DNA from: Ulota crispa
Taxonomy: Eukaryota > Streptophyta > Bryopsida > Orthotrichales > Orthotrichaceae
DNA length: 64,000 bases
Assembly: GCA_963920765.1 (NCBI GenBank)
Contig: OY987247.1
Location: forward strand, 9,644,471 to 9,708,470
Reading direction: 5' to 3'
Part shown: piece after piece, positions 49,192 through 61,400 of the stretch
Position numbering within the stretch: position 1 is the first letter of the stretch
Layout: the number at the start of each line of letters is the position of its first letter
Notes under the pieces: model-generated
Seen by the model: only the letters and a program-made list of their open reading frames with translations
Told to the model about the DNA's origin: nothing
Databases searched by the model: none
Position numbers and translations under genes: made by a program

Positions 49192-51572
49192 ATGTTCACA
49201 ATGCCTACTATAGTTATAAGGATGGGAAAGTGGCATCCACTTCAACCCACTATTATAAAACCTCTATTAATATCATACACTGAATTGAAGCCTGCATTGG
49301 AGGCATTGCAACAACTTGTTGAGTGTTGAATCCTCTCTTAGCTATCTCTTAGCTATAGATCTTAGCTATAGATCATGTACATTGGCACACTTTCACCTCC
49401 ATCTAGGTCATGATTTCAACACCAAGACATACGGACGGCATCATAATTCACATGCAATGTAATGTTTTGAGGGGCACATTCAAAGAAGAGTGAGGGAGTG
49501 ATGCAGGTATGATATACTGATGTTGGTCCCTCACGTCCAATCAAGTATGGGCTCTCCCCAACTCATGATAAGTTACTCTCGAAGTGTGATTGACGATTGG
49601 TATTTTCCTACAACTTGTTGGCACAAAGGTGCAACATTAGACATCAATGAAGAGTTAAACCTCTTGTAGTCAAAACTTGATTGGTAGGGTAGAACAGTAA
49701 ATGATCTCTCTTTGGGCTCCCTCCACAAAGTGTGCCGGAAAGGCACGTAAGTTATGCAAAATCAACAACCATAATATTGCAAGTCCAACAAAGTCTCTCA
49801 ATACAAGCAGGAGCATTAATTGCTCGATTTTCCAAATTCAATCAATTTGCTTGTGGGTGGGGTAGTTAGTCATGTTCGCTTCTATTTTTGAAGTTGTGCC
49901 ACTCTTCTGCCTAGGTTGCATTTAGTGGATGCTTACAGCAATGCAAGAGGAGTCTCCATAGCATACCATGTTACAAGTTAGAGCAGTATTGTATTGTATT
50001 GTTGCAGAGGGGCTTGGGTAAAAAAATAGCCCTAACTCCCGGGACTCTTTGAAAGAGAAGGCGGAGTTAGCCCTAACTCCTAAGACTCTTTGAAAGAGAA
50101 GGCGGGGGAGCAAGGCTAATGAGGGGAATAGGTTGCTAAGCATCACAATTGAGGATTCCAAAAGGTGGGCGGCCAAGCCCAAGGGTTACAAAGTTGAAGG
50201 TGGGTGCTTGTCAGTTTCTAGAGCAACAAAATTAAGCTTAAACATTGGACGTTTGTACAAAACAAACCCAAGAGTTAGCTGCTTGAAAAACAAGAAGCTC
50301 ATTAAGATGGAGATTGACAATAACAATGGAGTGAGGCCACACACAACAAAGTTGCACATTTTTCATAGGTGTGCAATACTTGTTGACTCTTTCTTCTAAC
50401 AAGCAATCCAAGCTCGCGTGGAAGGAGACAAGAGACAAGGTGATAAAAAACTCCTCCACCCCCCACGCTACAGCTATAGAGCAACCAACACACACCACAT
50501 CCAACAATTGATCAAAAGTGGCACATCACACTCAATTAGAGGTGTTGGAGGAAGAATAAGCTTAGGAAGAACTACACAAGTCGCACAAGGCAAAGTTCAA
50601 ACACCTTGCCTTGGAACAAGCTATTGACCCTCAACTAAATTATTTTCTAACCCACTCCACTTCCCTCCAACAAATATCCTTTGATTCATTCCTCTCTCCC
50701 CAGATTTAAGATCAAGAAATTTTGTCTTCAATTTTTAGATGAACTAGCTGCTGCTTTTTGATGTGTGTACAAGGCCAAGAGCACCTAGAACAACAAGAAG
50801 AGCATAAGGGCCTTCAAGTGGAAGGAAGGCTTTTGAGCATAAGAATCCAACCTAGATCTGCATAATGAATATAAAATACGAGTACAATTTCCTAACCATA
50901 ATTCCACCTTTCAAATTGAAAAAAGTTACTGAAAAAACTAGGCAACCTTGTAGGGGAAGTTACTTCAATTGAAGGGTCTCACCAAAAAAGCTATCTGGTC
51001 ATGTTGACGTCCCACTTCTGATAGGTAGATAGAGAGAGATTGTGCTTCTCACATACGACAAAAATTGCTTAGGACTTTGTAGACAGTGCACTAGATAGAG
51101 AGATTGTGCTTCTCAGAGACAAGAAAAATTGCTTGGGACTTTGTAGACAATGCACTTGATGACAGGAAGTTAGGCAAGCTACTAGTGTAGAGTGAAGGAT
51201 GCCACGCAATGGAGGAGCACCCTCTAATAATTGTAAACAAACTAGTTTACTCGAAAACAAAAAGAATCACATCCACAACTAACCGCATTCCATCAAAAGC
51301 ATTGTGTGGCAAAAGAAACTTCTAACAAATTTAAAAAAAAAAACAATCTATTGAAAATAGGATACAAGTATTCAAGTAGTGCAAGACTAATTCAAATATG
51401 TGACTTGTAGTAAGGAGATATGTTTAAGTCTTAATCAAAGATGCTTCCAAGTGATACCTTCTGAAAATGCAATACAAGAAACTTTATTAGTCAAAAGTTC
51501 AACCAAAAAAGTATTTCATTGTCGTTGGAAAATCTTCTTTGTTTTTGTAACATGAACTCACATTACTAGCAA
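49192..51572. other. AT-rich intergenic DNA with small direct repeats
   Basis: No gene was recognised. At about 50026-50107 a unit with ACTCTTTGAAAGAGAAGGCGG is doubled. At 51026-51160 a unit of about 66 bp with AGAGATTGTGCTTCTCA and ACTTTGTAGACA is doubled. Open frames at 50133-50627 lack similarity. Confidence 0.5.
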
Positions 51573-51887
51573 TAAGGTATGTGCAACCATAAGCACCACT
51601 GTCCCCATAACCGTCACCTCCAAAATCTTGGAGAATCTGTGGAAGTGAATAGATGTAATGATAAGGATGTACAACATGTGAACATGAAATCTTAATAGTG
51701 GTTATGGGTGCAATGGCAGTTTGCTCTTTAAAAATTCACAACTTATTCTCACAGTATCCAAATAATACATTCAAAAGTGCACTCATATTTTTCTGTTCCT
51801 AATAGGATCCTACAATTTGCTAGTTGTTTACTGATACTCATCATGTTCAAAACCCTTAGTTTGATGCTTATGGGTGTACATACCTTA
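51573..51887. mobile_element. Second copy of the CACCCATAAG MITE
   Basis: The ends TAAGGTATGTGCAACCATAA and the inverted TTATGGGTGTACATACCTTA are better preserved than in the copy at 28663-28980. The interior is clearly homologous along its whole length. TA at both ends is compatible with a TA target duplication. Confidence 0.8.
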
Positions 51888-54170
51888 CATTGTAACAAAA
51901 CAAAAAAGAAGAAAGAAAAGATGACAAACTAAATTATTCTTTACTAGCAAAACCATATCATAATAAAATAAAGAATTTTGGCAAAATGAACAAAGACACT
52001 TGTAAAACACAAAAACTGACACATTGTTTCATCAATATGAAAAGACTAAGAGTCCAATTTTATTTCAAAAGCTCTCTCGACAACATTTCTTTTATAGATT
52101 GGCAATCTGATCACCAAGCTTGTTTTTCAAATCTTAGATTTGTAAGAGCCAAGCACTCGGTTTTGCAAGTTCTTATAAACCACCACATGGCCCAATTCAA
52201 CACCTTTGTTTTACATGTACCAATACAAACCTACATAATGATAACCAAATATAAAATAGACACCTTTACTTGGCAAAAAAAACCTTAAAGAAGTAAGCAA
52301 TTTTGCTTCTTTCAATATCTTAGTTCAATGACCACTACAGATCATACTATCTTACTACTTCAAATTCCAATTTAACCCAAGTGCTCAAATGGCCAAAAGT
52401 GACTGCCTTTGTAGAAAACAAAATGCAACAAAAACATCAAAGTAGGCGATAAGATGTAACCCACAAACAAAGAAACCATAAAGTAAATTTTTGAGCAATA
52501 AAAACATATTTCAAATTTTAATATAATTAGTTATTAATTTCAAAGATTGGACTTTGTATTGTTTGAGTTATTGACCCACATATCCTTTCCACCCCCCAAT
52601 ATGGTGCCTTTATTACAAGCTATATGAACTGATTGGACAAAATAGGCTTCTAGCTTAAAGTACTTCAAACAAGTCAAAAAGTAAACACTAGGTTTTCTTG
52701 AGCACATCAGTTGTAGACAAATCATTCAAGCTTTAGTACAAATTATCATGAGCATTTAATACTATGATGGACACTCTCAACAAATACTACAATTAATACT
52801 TTTGTTCCCTATCGTGAAAAAAAAATCTCCATCACACTAATTAAGACCACTATACTTATTCACTTTGTAAATTCATGTTTTTTTCCTTCTAATCCCAAAA
52901 TAAAAATTAAAAAACTACACTCGCTCTCTATGCTTCGCACAAATAACTTGAAATTCGTGTCATAAATTGCCAAAGTTTAATAAACTATCAACGAATGTCC
53001 TCCTATATTATATAGCACTACACCCTTCCATGTTCACTACAAAAGGACATGCAGAAGAAGACACAGCAAGGTTGCTTGAAGAAAACATTAAAAAATAATT
53101 AAATGCAAAATCAAAGGAAAACCTCACCTACCTGAGCCACTTTTTCACCGTCTTGTCTCCACATCGCCGGACCCCTCTCCTTCACTACTACTGTCAGAAA
53201 CCTGCAACCTCACTCCTTCCCTGTCAAGGTCCCTTCATGAATGCTTCGCACTCAAAAAGCTCTCAAAAAGCTCGCCGCCCCATACAAGTCTTCTCCGAAG
53301 CAGGAAGGAACGAAAATAAACAAAGACATGAATAAAAACCAGGTAAACAACGTGGCCAGCAGCAACTTCTGCAAAAGGCACACACGTCAATTGCCAGGCT
53401 TCTCATCCTTACACTGCCTCTTTCAGCGACAACACTGATAATAACAGAAATTCTCCAAACACAACGCACATCCTTCATGACAATGAGCTACTCAAAGCTT
53501 ATCAAAAGATTAGCATCTTGGTCACATGATAAATTCAACTAAATTATCTTTGCATACCAACAAAAAAAAGTGAGGGAAAGGAAGTGAAGAAAGAAAAGAG
53601 GCATGAAGGGTACAACCATAATATTACAACCACAATATTGTAGTTGTTCTATCGTTTCACAAGTTGGAGGACCAAAGTGAAGGTTTGTTTATAGAGTTGT
53701 AGAGAAAATGTAGTGGACAAGCAACTCCCACACACGTAAGCAATGCTATTGGTGAGGGGTTTTCGGGAGTACCACAGGGTAAGTCAAGGTCGGATAATGA
53801 GCGGTGATTCGGATAAGGAGCAGTGATCGGTTGGCGTCCAAAAATTGACAGAAAATGGTGATCTAAGGCAGGGAGCGGTATTATTATTGGTGTGCCCCTA
53901 TTTGTAATTGCTTTCGAACTAATTATGCCCATATCTGTAATTATTTGTTTAGTTTTGTACTCTTGCTTGTAAGATTCTCCTGATATAAACCCACCACTCT
54001 CAGCAAATGTAACCGCCATAAATCCTAAACCCTGGCAATTTCAACACAAATCAAATGCAAATTCAATCAATTGTAACGCGGCTTGCTTTTCTGAAACACC
54101 TCAAGGGACGCAGTTCTATTGGTGGTATTATAAGTGAACAATGATTAGAAGTCTAAGAGAAGATTCTTAC
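51888..54170. other. AT-rich intergenic DNA, 3' side of the B3 gene
   Basis: No gene could be established. An acceptor-like site near 54034 followed by an open frame (54019-53657) could be the last exon of the B3 gene, but no B3 similarity is clear there. Confidence 0.4.
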
Positions 54171-56982
54171 CAAACAGAAGTGGTACTGCACACTGGAATT
54201 TGCTGTTTTCAAAGCTCGTGCAGCCAGTTCAGCTCTCCTCCGCTCCTCCATAGTCACAGAGCGTCTTTGAGATTGGGGAGACATAGAACTTGGTGTCCTC
54301 TGGTTTGACGCCCTTCAAAATCCATTAGCCTCATTTTCAGGCTGGCATTCACTGCACTCATGCTGATGACCACACAGACAAGTGAGCCAGACTAGCAGAC
54401 ACGATGAAAAACTGAAAAAATAGAAGTAAAAAATCGCTTTTGCAAAAAGACACAAAACGGTACAAAAAGGGTCCACATATACTAACTGCCAAAACAAGCC
54501 CACTCCATCAGTTCATAATCACAAAGTCCTCGAAAAGCTGCCAGCTTCGAACAACACACCAAAATTCAGTTCCAGACAGAACCGAGATGTAACAGCATTT
54601 TTCTAACTAAAACAAAGTAAGAAAAGCTGTGGTTTGTTTTTATACGAAGTCTGACTCGTGAGGAGTTGCGTTTGGTGTGGCGAGGCCTTCCGGTAAGTCA
54701 AGTGATGAACGTTCCAAATACATCTCCCTAGCTTTGGCTCGGCTTAGCGAAATCCCTTTCTTCCTTCGAATGGGTGATACTCCATCACAATAATGCAGTT
54801 TTTCCTCAACTCCCACAGTGGAATCGTCGCGCTCCACTCGAAAGATGTGCACAAGCAAAGTGAGAATCTCACGACTGACCACCTCAAAAACAAGCACGTC
54901 ATACTCTTCCAGTTCATGGTTCAGAGAAAATCTCTTCCACCCGGCACTCAGTCTCTTTCCAGAAAATTCACCAACCACTTGCAAATCCATGATTTGCCTG
55001 TAACATCTAGTAATGTCGCATCTTCCGTTCCTGTAGGAAGAGCAGTTAAACGCAAGTACTGTAATCAACTATAGAGGCCAAGTATCTCGATCCAATGCAT
55101 GCAAGTTTATCAAAAGCAACAAAAAAAAAGTATCGATTACCTCATCATAACATTCAAGAATGGCTTGCACTCTTTGCAAAATTTATCTATAAAATAAAAA
55201 CAAGTATCGATAACTAGATCACAACATTACAAAGTAGCTTGCACTCTTGCCACTGTTGCACAAACAGAATCACGAGAAGTGAAACGCTTGAAGAATTGGC
55301 TCACTTTTGAAGCAATTTACTCCATGAAATCACTATCTGCAAATTTCGTAACCATAACCTAGAAATTTTGCACCAAGGCTAACATATTACATTAGTGGAG
55401 GAGATGTGAAGTAAGCCGAGACTTACAAATGGAGAAGCCGTTGTACACTTGAGAGGGTCTCATTGTCGCAATGATAAATGGGTTAGAAGATTGGAAACTG
55501 CGGGCCTGCTCCACTGTTCTTTGCTTCTCAACCTCCATTGGCTCCCGTGGTCGCTGGGGTTGCACCTCCCAAATGTCTTGCGGCCTTATAACAGGTTCAA
55601 CAGGAGGTTGGTCTTGTCCCTCTAGGTTTTGATCCTGGTGCACAATTCTGTGGAATGCGCGTAGGTACTCAAACCTAAATAAAAAAGAATACAAAGGATT
55701 GTTCTGACAAAAAATAAAAACACGTAAACACGTAAACTGTGTAGAAACGAAGCAAACAATATAAAAAACAAACGAGTTAATACTTGTTTTAGAGTACCTT
55801 TTTATGTAATACTTCGTGGTCAATCACCTGCCGCGAGATGGGAGGTGGAACATCTTTAGGAGGGTAAGATATGTCTAGAACAGCCGCCTCCAGAGTTGCT
55901 CCTTGCTGCTGAAGATCGGGTGCAGGATCTGGTACTAAGAGCTTTATCCTGTCTTCCGCAGCTTGAAGTTTTCTCTGTGAGAAAGGTGGCATCCAAATCA
56001 ATGAGCTCATGGTCGTTACTGAAGGATGACAATTGAATTAATCAAATGTGGCAATAAAAAAGCTATTTTCCAGTCAGGAAATGAATGAACGCGGGAATGT
56101 AAAATGCTATTCACTTCAATACAAATTAGCACGATCCACCAACACATGAATGCAAATTTCTAGGAAAAAGTCGTGCCTTCAAGTCCACAACCTCCTGCGC
56201 TGTCGTAGCAACTGTCATGAACAAATGGGCTTCCCTTCGTTTTGCAGTCAAAAGCTACACAAAGGCATTACAATTGTCAAAACTTTGGCAACCAACAGTC
56301 GTAAACAGAGAACCACACGTCGTCCTTCACATCCAAAAGAAGGGTACAAAGTAAAGCATAACCTGACCTGCTATGAAATATGTTTTTTAGGGTTTACATG
56401 TGAAAGGCAAGGAGATTAAAGCTTTCCAAATACAGTGATGCTTGATTAAGGTCAACCTTTGTAAGAGAAAGGTTTAAATAGTGTCAAGGTCCCCCTCTCT
56501 TTTTTGTGTTCTAAGTCTTTATGAACGAAGTTTTTGTTCACATTCAATGTTTGGATATTGTCAAACATTTTTTTCTCACCCGAGGCATTGACCTTATCCA
56601 AGCATCACGGTACCTGGTTTGATCACCCAGCCACCATCATGCGAGCTTCATGCGAGCTCCTCACCTCCTAAGGAAATCGTGCACTAGAAGCCAAAGTACA
56701 CCCTCATTTTCGATCCTAACTACACTAACTGCAATTTCTTGTAATTACACCTTCATGTTTCTTCCTTGTTTCAAAATCGTTTTGTCATAATCCTTTCTGG
56801 TTTATTAAGAAATTAGAAGAAAATTGTCCAGCAAACAAAAATTATTCGATGAAATATGAGATAGTGTGAAAAATTAAGGAATGGCACCTAGAATTACAGA
56901 ATCTCCGTCGCAAGTCTGTCAGCACTGAGGCCCTCTCTTCTACCGGAACGGCAACATCAGCCTCAGCCACGGTTGTTGAGAT
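54171..56982 (-). CDS. B3-domain protein, REM-like, partial and possibly frameshifted
   Basis: Exons recognised on the minus strand: 56982-56888, 55974-55828, 55675-55427, perhaps a small one near 55187-55142, about 55058-54640, and about 54314-54171. The exon at 55675 ends with ARSFQSSNPFIIATMRPSQV and YNGFSI, the classic start of a plant B3 DNA-binding domain. The exon at 55058 ends it with LSAGWKRFSLNHELEEYDVL and VFEVV. Between them GTEDATLLDVTGKSW reads like the B3 core but in a different frame. The last exon has RRSVTMEERRRAELAARALK, like the linker and start of a second B3 domain, whose remainder I cannot find. B3 proteins are plant nuclear DNA-binding factors. The start codon is unresolved. 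Confidence 0.6.
55129..55255. repeat. Diverged tandem duplication of about 74 bp inside the B3 gene
   Basis: AGTATCGATTACCTCATCAT...TGGCTTGCACTCTT and AGTATCGATAACTAGATCAC...TAGCTTGCACTCTT are diverged copies. The unit overlaps a possible small exon, so that exon may have been duplicated or is not real. Confidence 0.6.
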
Positions 56983-56989
56983 CTGCAAA

Positions 56990-58431
56990 AGTACGTTAGA
57001 CAAGCACGAAAACTTCTCCATTATGAGCTTCAGCTGCATATCAACGTTCAAACCAACGAGTACCAAAGAAAACCAGAAGAAGAAGAATAACAAAAGAGTT
57101 GCACTCCCCAAAAAATCTGCAGAAATCGATTTTGGACACAAACTTCAAAATCTTTCAAACCGAAATTTTCACGGGTACCATTCTTACGAAGGGAAAACTG
57201 GCAATTGCCATTCTCATCCAATCGACAGCTTCAAATATCCATCACTAGCCATTCCTCAATCGGTTCCTCAACATCGTCTCCACGAAACCCTAGCCTGCAC
57301 ATGAAAATTAGAACCTGCAATCTACGTTTGACACATCAATATCTCTTCTGAAAAGCTGAAAATCTGCTTTAATGGAGAATCGCTCGTAAATCTACTTGCC
57401 CTTCAAACTGGAGCAGTGTGCATGTCACACTTTCCTACCTACAAAAAGGTATACGTCCACTCATTTCTTACCAACTCCACCACATTTACTGAAAGCCTGC
57501 CGCAAAATTATTCAATTCACGTACATGATGGTGATCACCAGAGTCGTAACTGGTCGTCACAAAGGAGTTAGAGTTATCATTGATACGGAATATCTCAAGT
57601 AGCAGTGCAAGATTAGCGCATATCAATATACAAAACTAAGATATCTCTTACAAGATCAGCCCATCATCATACGGAAAGGAAAACGGCCCTTGCGTGAAGG
57701 AGAGAAACATTGAGAGGCAGAGAGAGAAGCTGGCATACAAGAAGAAAGGACAGAGGGTAGAGACGAAAAACAGGTAGAAGAAGGAGAACGGCGAACATCA
57801 CAATAGATCGATTTGGTCAACAAATAATAGCAATGAACACTGAACCACTGGATCCTGAACAAGACAACGTACGACCTAGATTTTGAATATATAGAAGCTA
57901 TGGAGGCATTGAGGATTGTTAAACTCAGATTTGCAGATCAAACTGCTTGCAATTACAAAATCAACACATTAGCAAACTTGTGAGTTGAATGATCCAGTGG
58001 TGCACGTGCTCCTTCGATTTCTTCGGTCATTGTTGTGGTGACTATTGGTCTGAACAACGGCAGCGTAAGCTCGCCGGTTCGGCTGGTGATCAGTAGCAAT
58101 AAGATCTTTGAGAGCATTCTCCGCTGTTGCCGTGTAACCAGCACACTTACAAAGGTGGTAAAACATTCAGAATGCAAATTCGGAGTTGTCCGCACCCCTT
58201 TCAGAAATTCTGTTAAGCGTTTCTCTAAATACTGTGCATATTCAAACAATGTGGTGTATAATGCTTTCTAGAAATCTGAAGCAGTGAGTACACGCTTCTT
58301 CGGGCTCTCGAAGTTGGCCACGAAATTTCAAAATTGAATGTCAAAAATGTTGTAGAATGTCAATGCTGAGAACAGCAAAACTTTACAATTGGTTCAATTC
58401 CATCAAACCCAAGTGTCTATAATATGTTGCC
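56990..58431. other. Region between the B3 and DRM genes
   Basis: The stretch just after 58431 (leftward) is probably DRM 3' untranslated sequence. An open frame at 58166-57969 on the minus strand has protein-like composition but no family I can name. The 5' end of the B3 gene should lie near 57000-57400 and was not found. Confidence 0.4.
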
Positions 58432-61400
58432 TCACCGACGATGCTCGGGCAATTTGATAGTAAGCTCACGCACAGTCGCAACAATACGTGAGAACTCAAA
58501 AAACATTGTGGAATGCTCACCGTCGAGTCCAATGCGAGTGTAACGGTTGTTCCCCGTGAAATTGTTGCACGGGCTTCCCCCAACAACCAAATCAAATCCC
58601 CGGTACTTCTCCACGAGATCGGCGAGGACGTCTCTTGTCAGGAGTCGCACGTCGTGGTAGTTGAGGTCCAGATAGCCTCGTTGCTCGGTTAGTGCCCACC
58701 ACGTCTGCAGACAGCGGCGCGACCCTTCTTCAATCTCCACGCTTACCACGACGTTTAATTTAATCCCGATCTTGTGAAGAGCCACTTCCGCCCCTCCGAT
58801 TCCTGAAAACAGGGACAACACCTTGATCCCCTTCGTATACAGTGGTTTCAACACTGAAAAGTGGTAAGCCACGGTGAACACGGAAAAACTGTTTCCCAAT
58901 GCTTTGTACCGCGCCGTGTAGCCAAAACAATGCCTGGTATGGTCTTTGTCAAATCCCAACATCGCCTGTTTCATCCCCGGCCCAAAGTTCCATCAGTTTC
59001 CTAAACCAACCTATCCAAACACACAAGTCAACCTGAAAACAACAGATAAGAGATTTTAGTCAGGAGCCTTCACCTCAATCTCATCTGCCTCGACAGGACT
59101 GGGAATGTTTGGGGATGTCCAGACAAGGTTCAACTTGCAGCACCAATACAGGTACTTCTTCTGCTCTTCATTGCTAAGCTGCAATTTCTGAGATCTATCA
59201 CAATTAATGACAATTATCAGCATGTTAATTTTTGATGGTGGATATCCAATAAGCGTACCTTGACACAAACTCAAACAATGCAAAAGAGAAGCCATCAAAA
59301 AGAAGTACCCGGTTCCATCCACGATGCCAAGCCGCTTCGCTATAAACTCTGACGCTCTCACCGTGTTGATACAGTTCAACTTCGTCCGCGTGTCCCATTC
59401 CGGCCAAAATGCCTTAGTTTGTGGCATGAGCTCCATGATGGTCATGGGTGGATCTGCGATGAGCTTCTTCCTTCCTTCTATGGGGAGGTTGTGGATGTAT
59501 CCCCTAGATCGCCGGCATGCTGAGAAGTGCATGGCATCTACAAACTCAGGCTCAATATCAAAAAGATGCATCTTGATTCTCTTCCACTCACCCACCGGCA
59601 TTCCGGCTACATTCTCGAAATAAAAAAACGGAGCTCCTTTGACGTCTTCTTTCAAAAACCGTTGCATCATAACTGGTCGGCCAGGAAGTCCGAACCCAGT
59701 TGCCCCTCGTTGCTTGTTGACTGGTTGCTTGTTGACTGAAGGCATGGCTTTAGTCCTGACATTCCAACCACCTTACATGTTAGCTAGTGGTCTCAATATG
59801 ACATAAATAACCATGTAACGCAAATTTTAATTAAAAAAAAAACAGCATTTCCACGCAAGAAAGCTTACTTGGGTATTATTGGTGTTGGCTTCGTCGACCG
59901 ACCAGCATTGACACCTCCCTTCGGACGCCCAAACCGGCCACTGTAACCAAGTTCTTTTTCTCTCTCATCAATCTTTCGTTTGCCGCTGAGGTGGGAACCT
60001 CCCTTTCCCCCTCCTTCCTGGCCCCAACATGAAGCATCACGAAAGTACTCTTTTCCCCAATCGGGAGATTCATCCTCGCTATCGCTGCTGTCATCGGAAT
60101 CCGGAAGGTTGATTTTCTCCCCAAAGTCATCTCCCTGCAGAACACATAATGAGCACCATGAGCAGCATTACCAGCACTAGAAACATTCTGGAAGACTGGA
60201 AAATTGACTAGAACAGATACAACGGTGCAAGTGCTTCTCAAAATGATAAGATACCTGAAGTAAGTCCTCCATATGTGCAGCAAGAAAATCAACCAAGTCC
60301 GAAAAGTGCTCATCAGATGCATTCCACAACGGGGTCTCTGCAACCCTCAACAAATAGAAGTTTAGAAACTAAGCATGTTCATGATTTCATAACAAAAGAG
60401 AAATGAAGATGCCAAATGCACAATGAAGAGGATTTACTCACTGCAAATGACCATGGCTTTCTCAACGGCCATGGCTGGGAACTGAAACTCCGTTGTGAGC
60501 TTCTCCAGTGTGTTGACCTCTCCTGCCCTTGATAGATTCGCTGAGGCTGAGGTTGACGCTTCAGGATCTTGCTGAGCGGAGAGGTACAGCAAATACTCTA
60601 GAAGCATGTCATACTCAACTCCCTGTCCCAGCTCTTGTACAGCTCTCTCTATTAAGGCTAGAGGGAACCCTAAGGTCTGCAAGGTAGCCTTATGGCCTCC
60701 ATTCTGTGGAATCTCCCTGCTGCACAGGGGTGCTGGTTGTGCCGATAAAATCCCTGCTTCGTTCTCGGAATCTGAATCGCTGTCCTTACCCTCCGGCAAC
60801 TGATAGCCTTTAGCACGAGGATTCCGAGACCGATCGGCAAGAGAGCGTACGAAAATCCCCAGTCCTTCGGAAGAATCGCTATCTTCTGCTTCCGCAGCAA
60901 TGTTGGGTTGAACTCTATGAGGATCATCATTCTCTTTACTATAATCAATTAAAAATTGCAATAAAATGGAAACATCGGTTTCTAGACCTGCAACAGCAAC
61001 TAAGCATCGTTAAATGTTTCTCATGGAGACTGAGAACATGCATGAAGCTAAAGACAATGTAAAGAAAAGCAAGACGGATTATGTATGGGAAGTAAACCAC
61101 ACACCATGATGCCGAATAGCACGCTGCACAAGGTCAAATGGGAACCCCATTTCCAGGAAAAACGTCTCTCGCTCTCGCCGTTGAGAAGGTTGAAGGTGCG
61201 CTGGAGGGTTGGAGGAATCGACAGGTTCAATCTCTCTCTGGATGGTTTTCTCAGGAGAGCACTGGTGAGAACAACCAGCCTCAGCTTCCACCTTTACCAT
61301 GACCATCGCTGCTGGGACCGAAGACACTTCTGCTTCTGCCATTGCCGAGCTTTCACCTTTGTAGGAGGTTAAAGCAAGGGTTTCCTTGTGGGGAGGATTC

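Noticed and set aside
57953-58249. Possible repeat-protein (PPR-like) fragment on the minus strand
   Set aside because: A short protein-like segment in one frame, but no repeated helix pattern; DRM 3' untranslated sequence is the simpler explanation.
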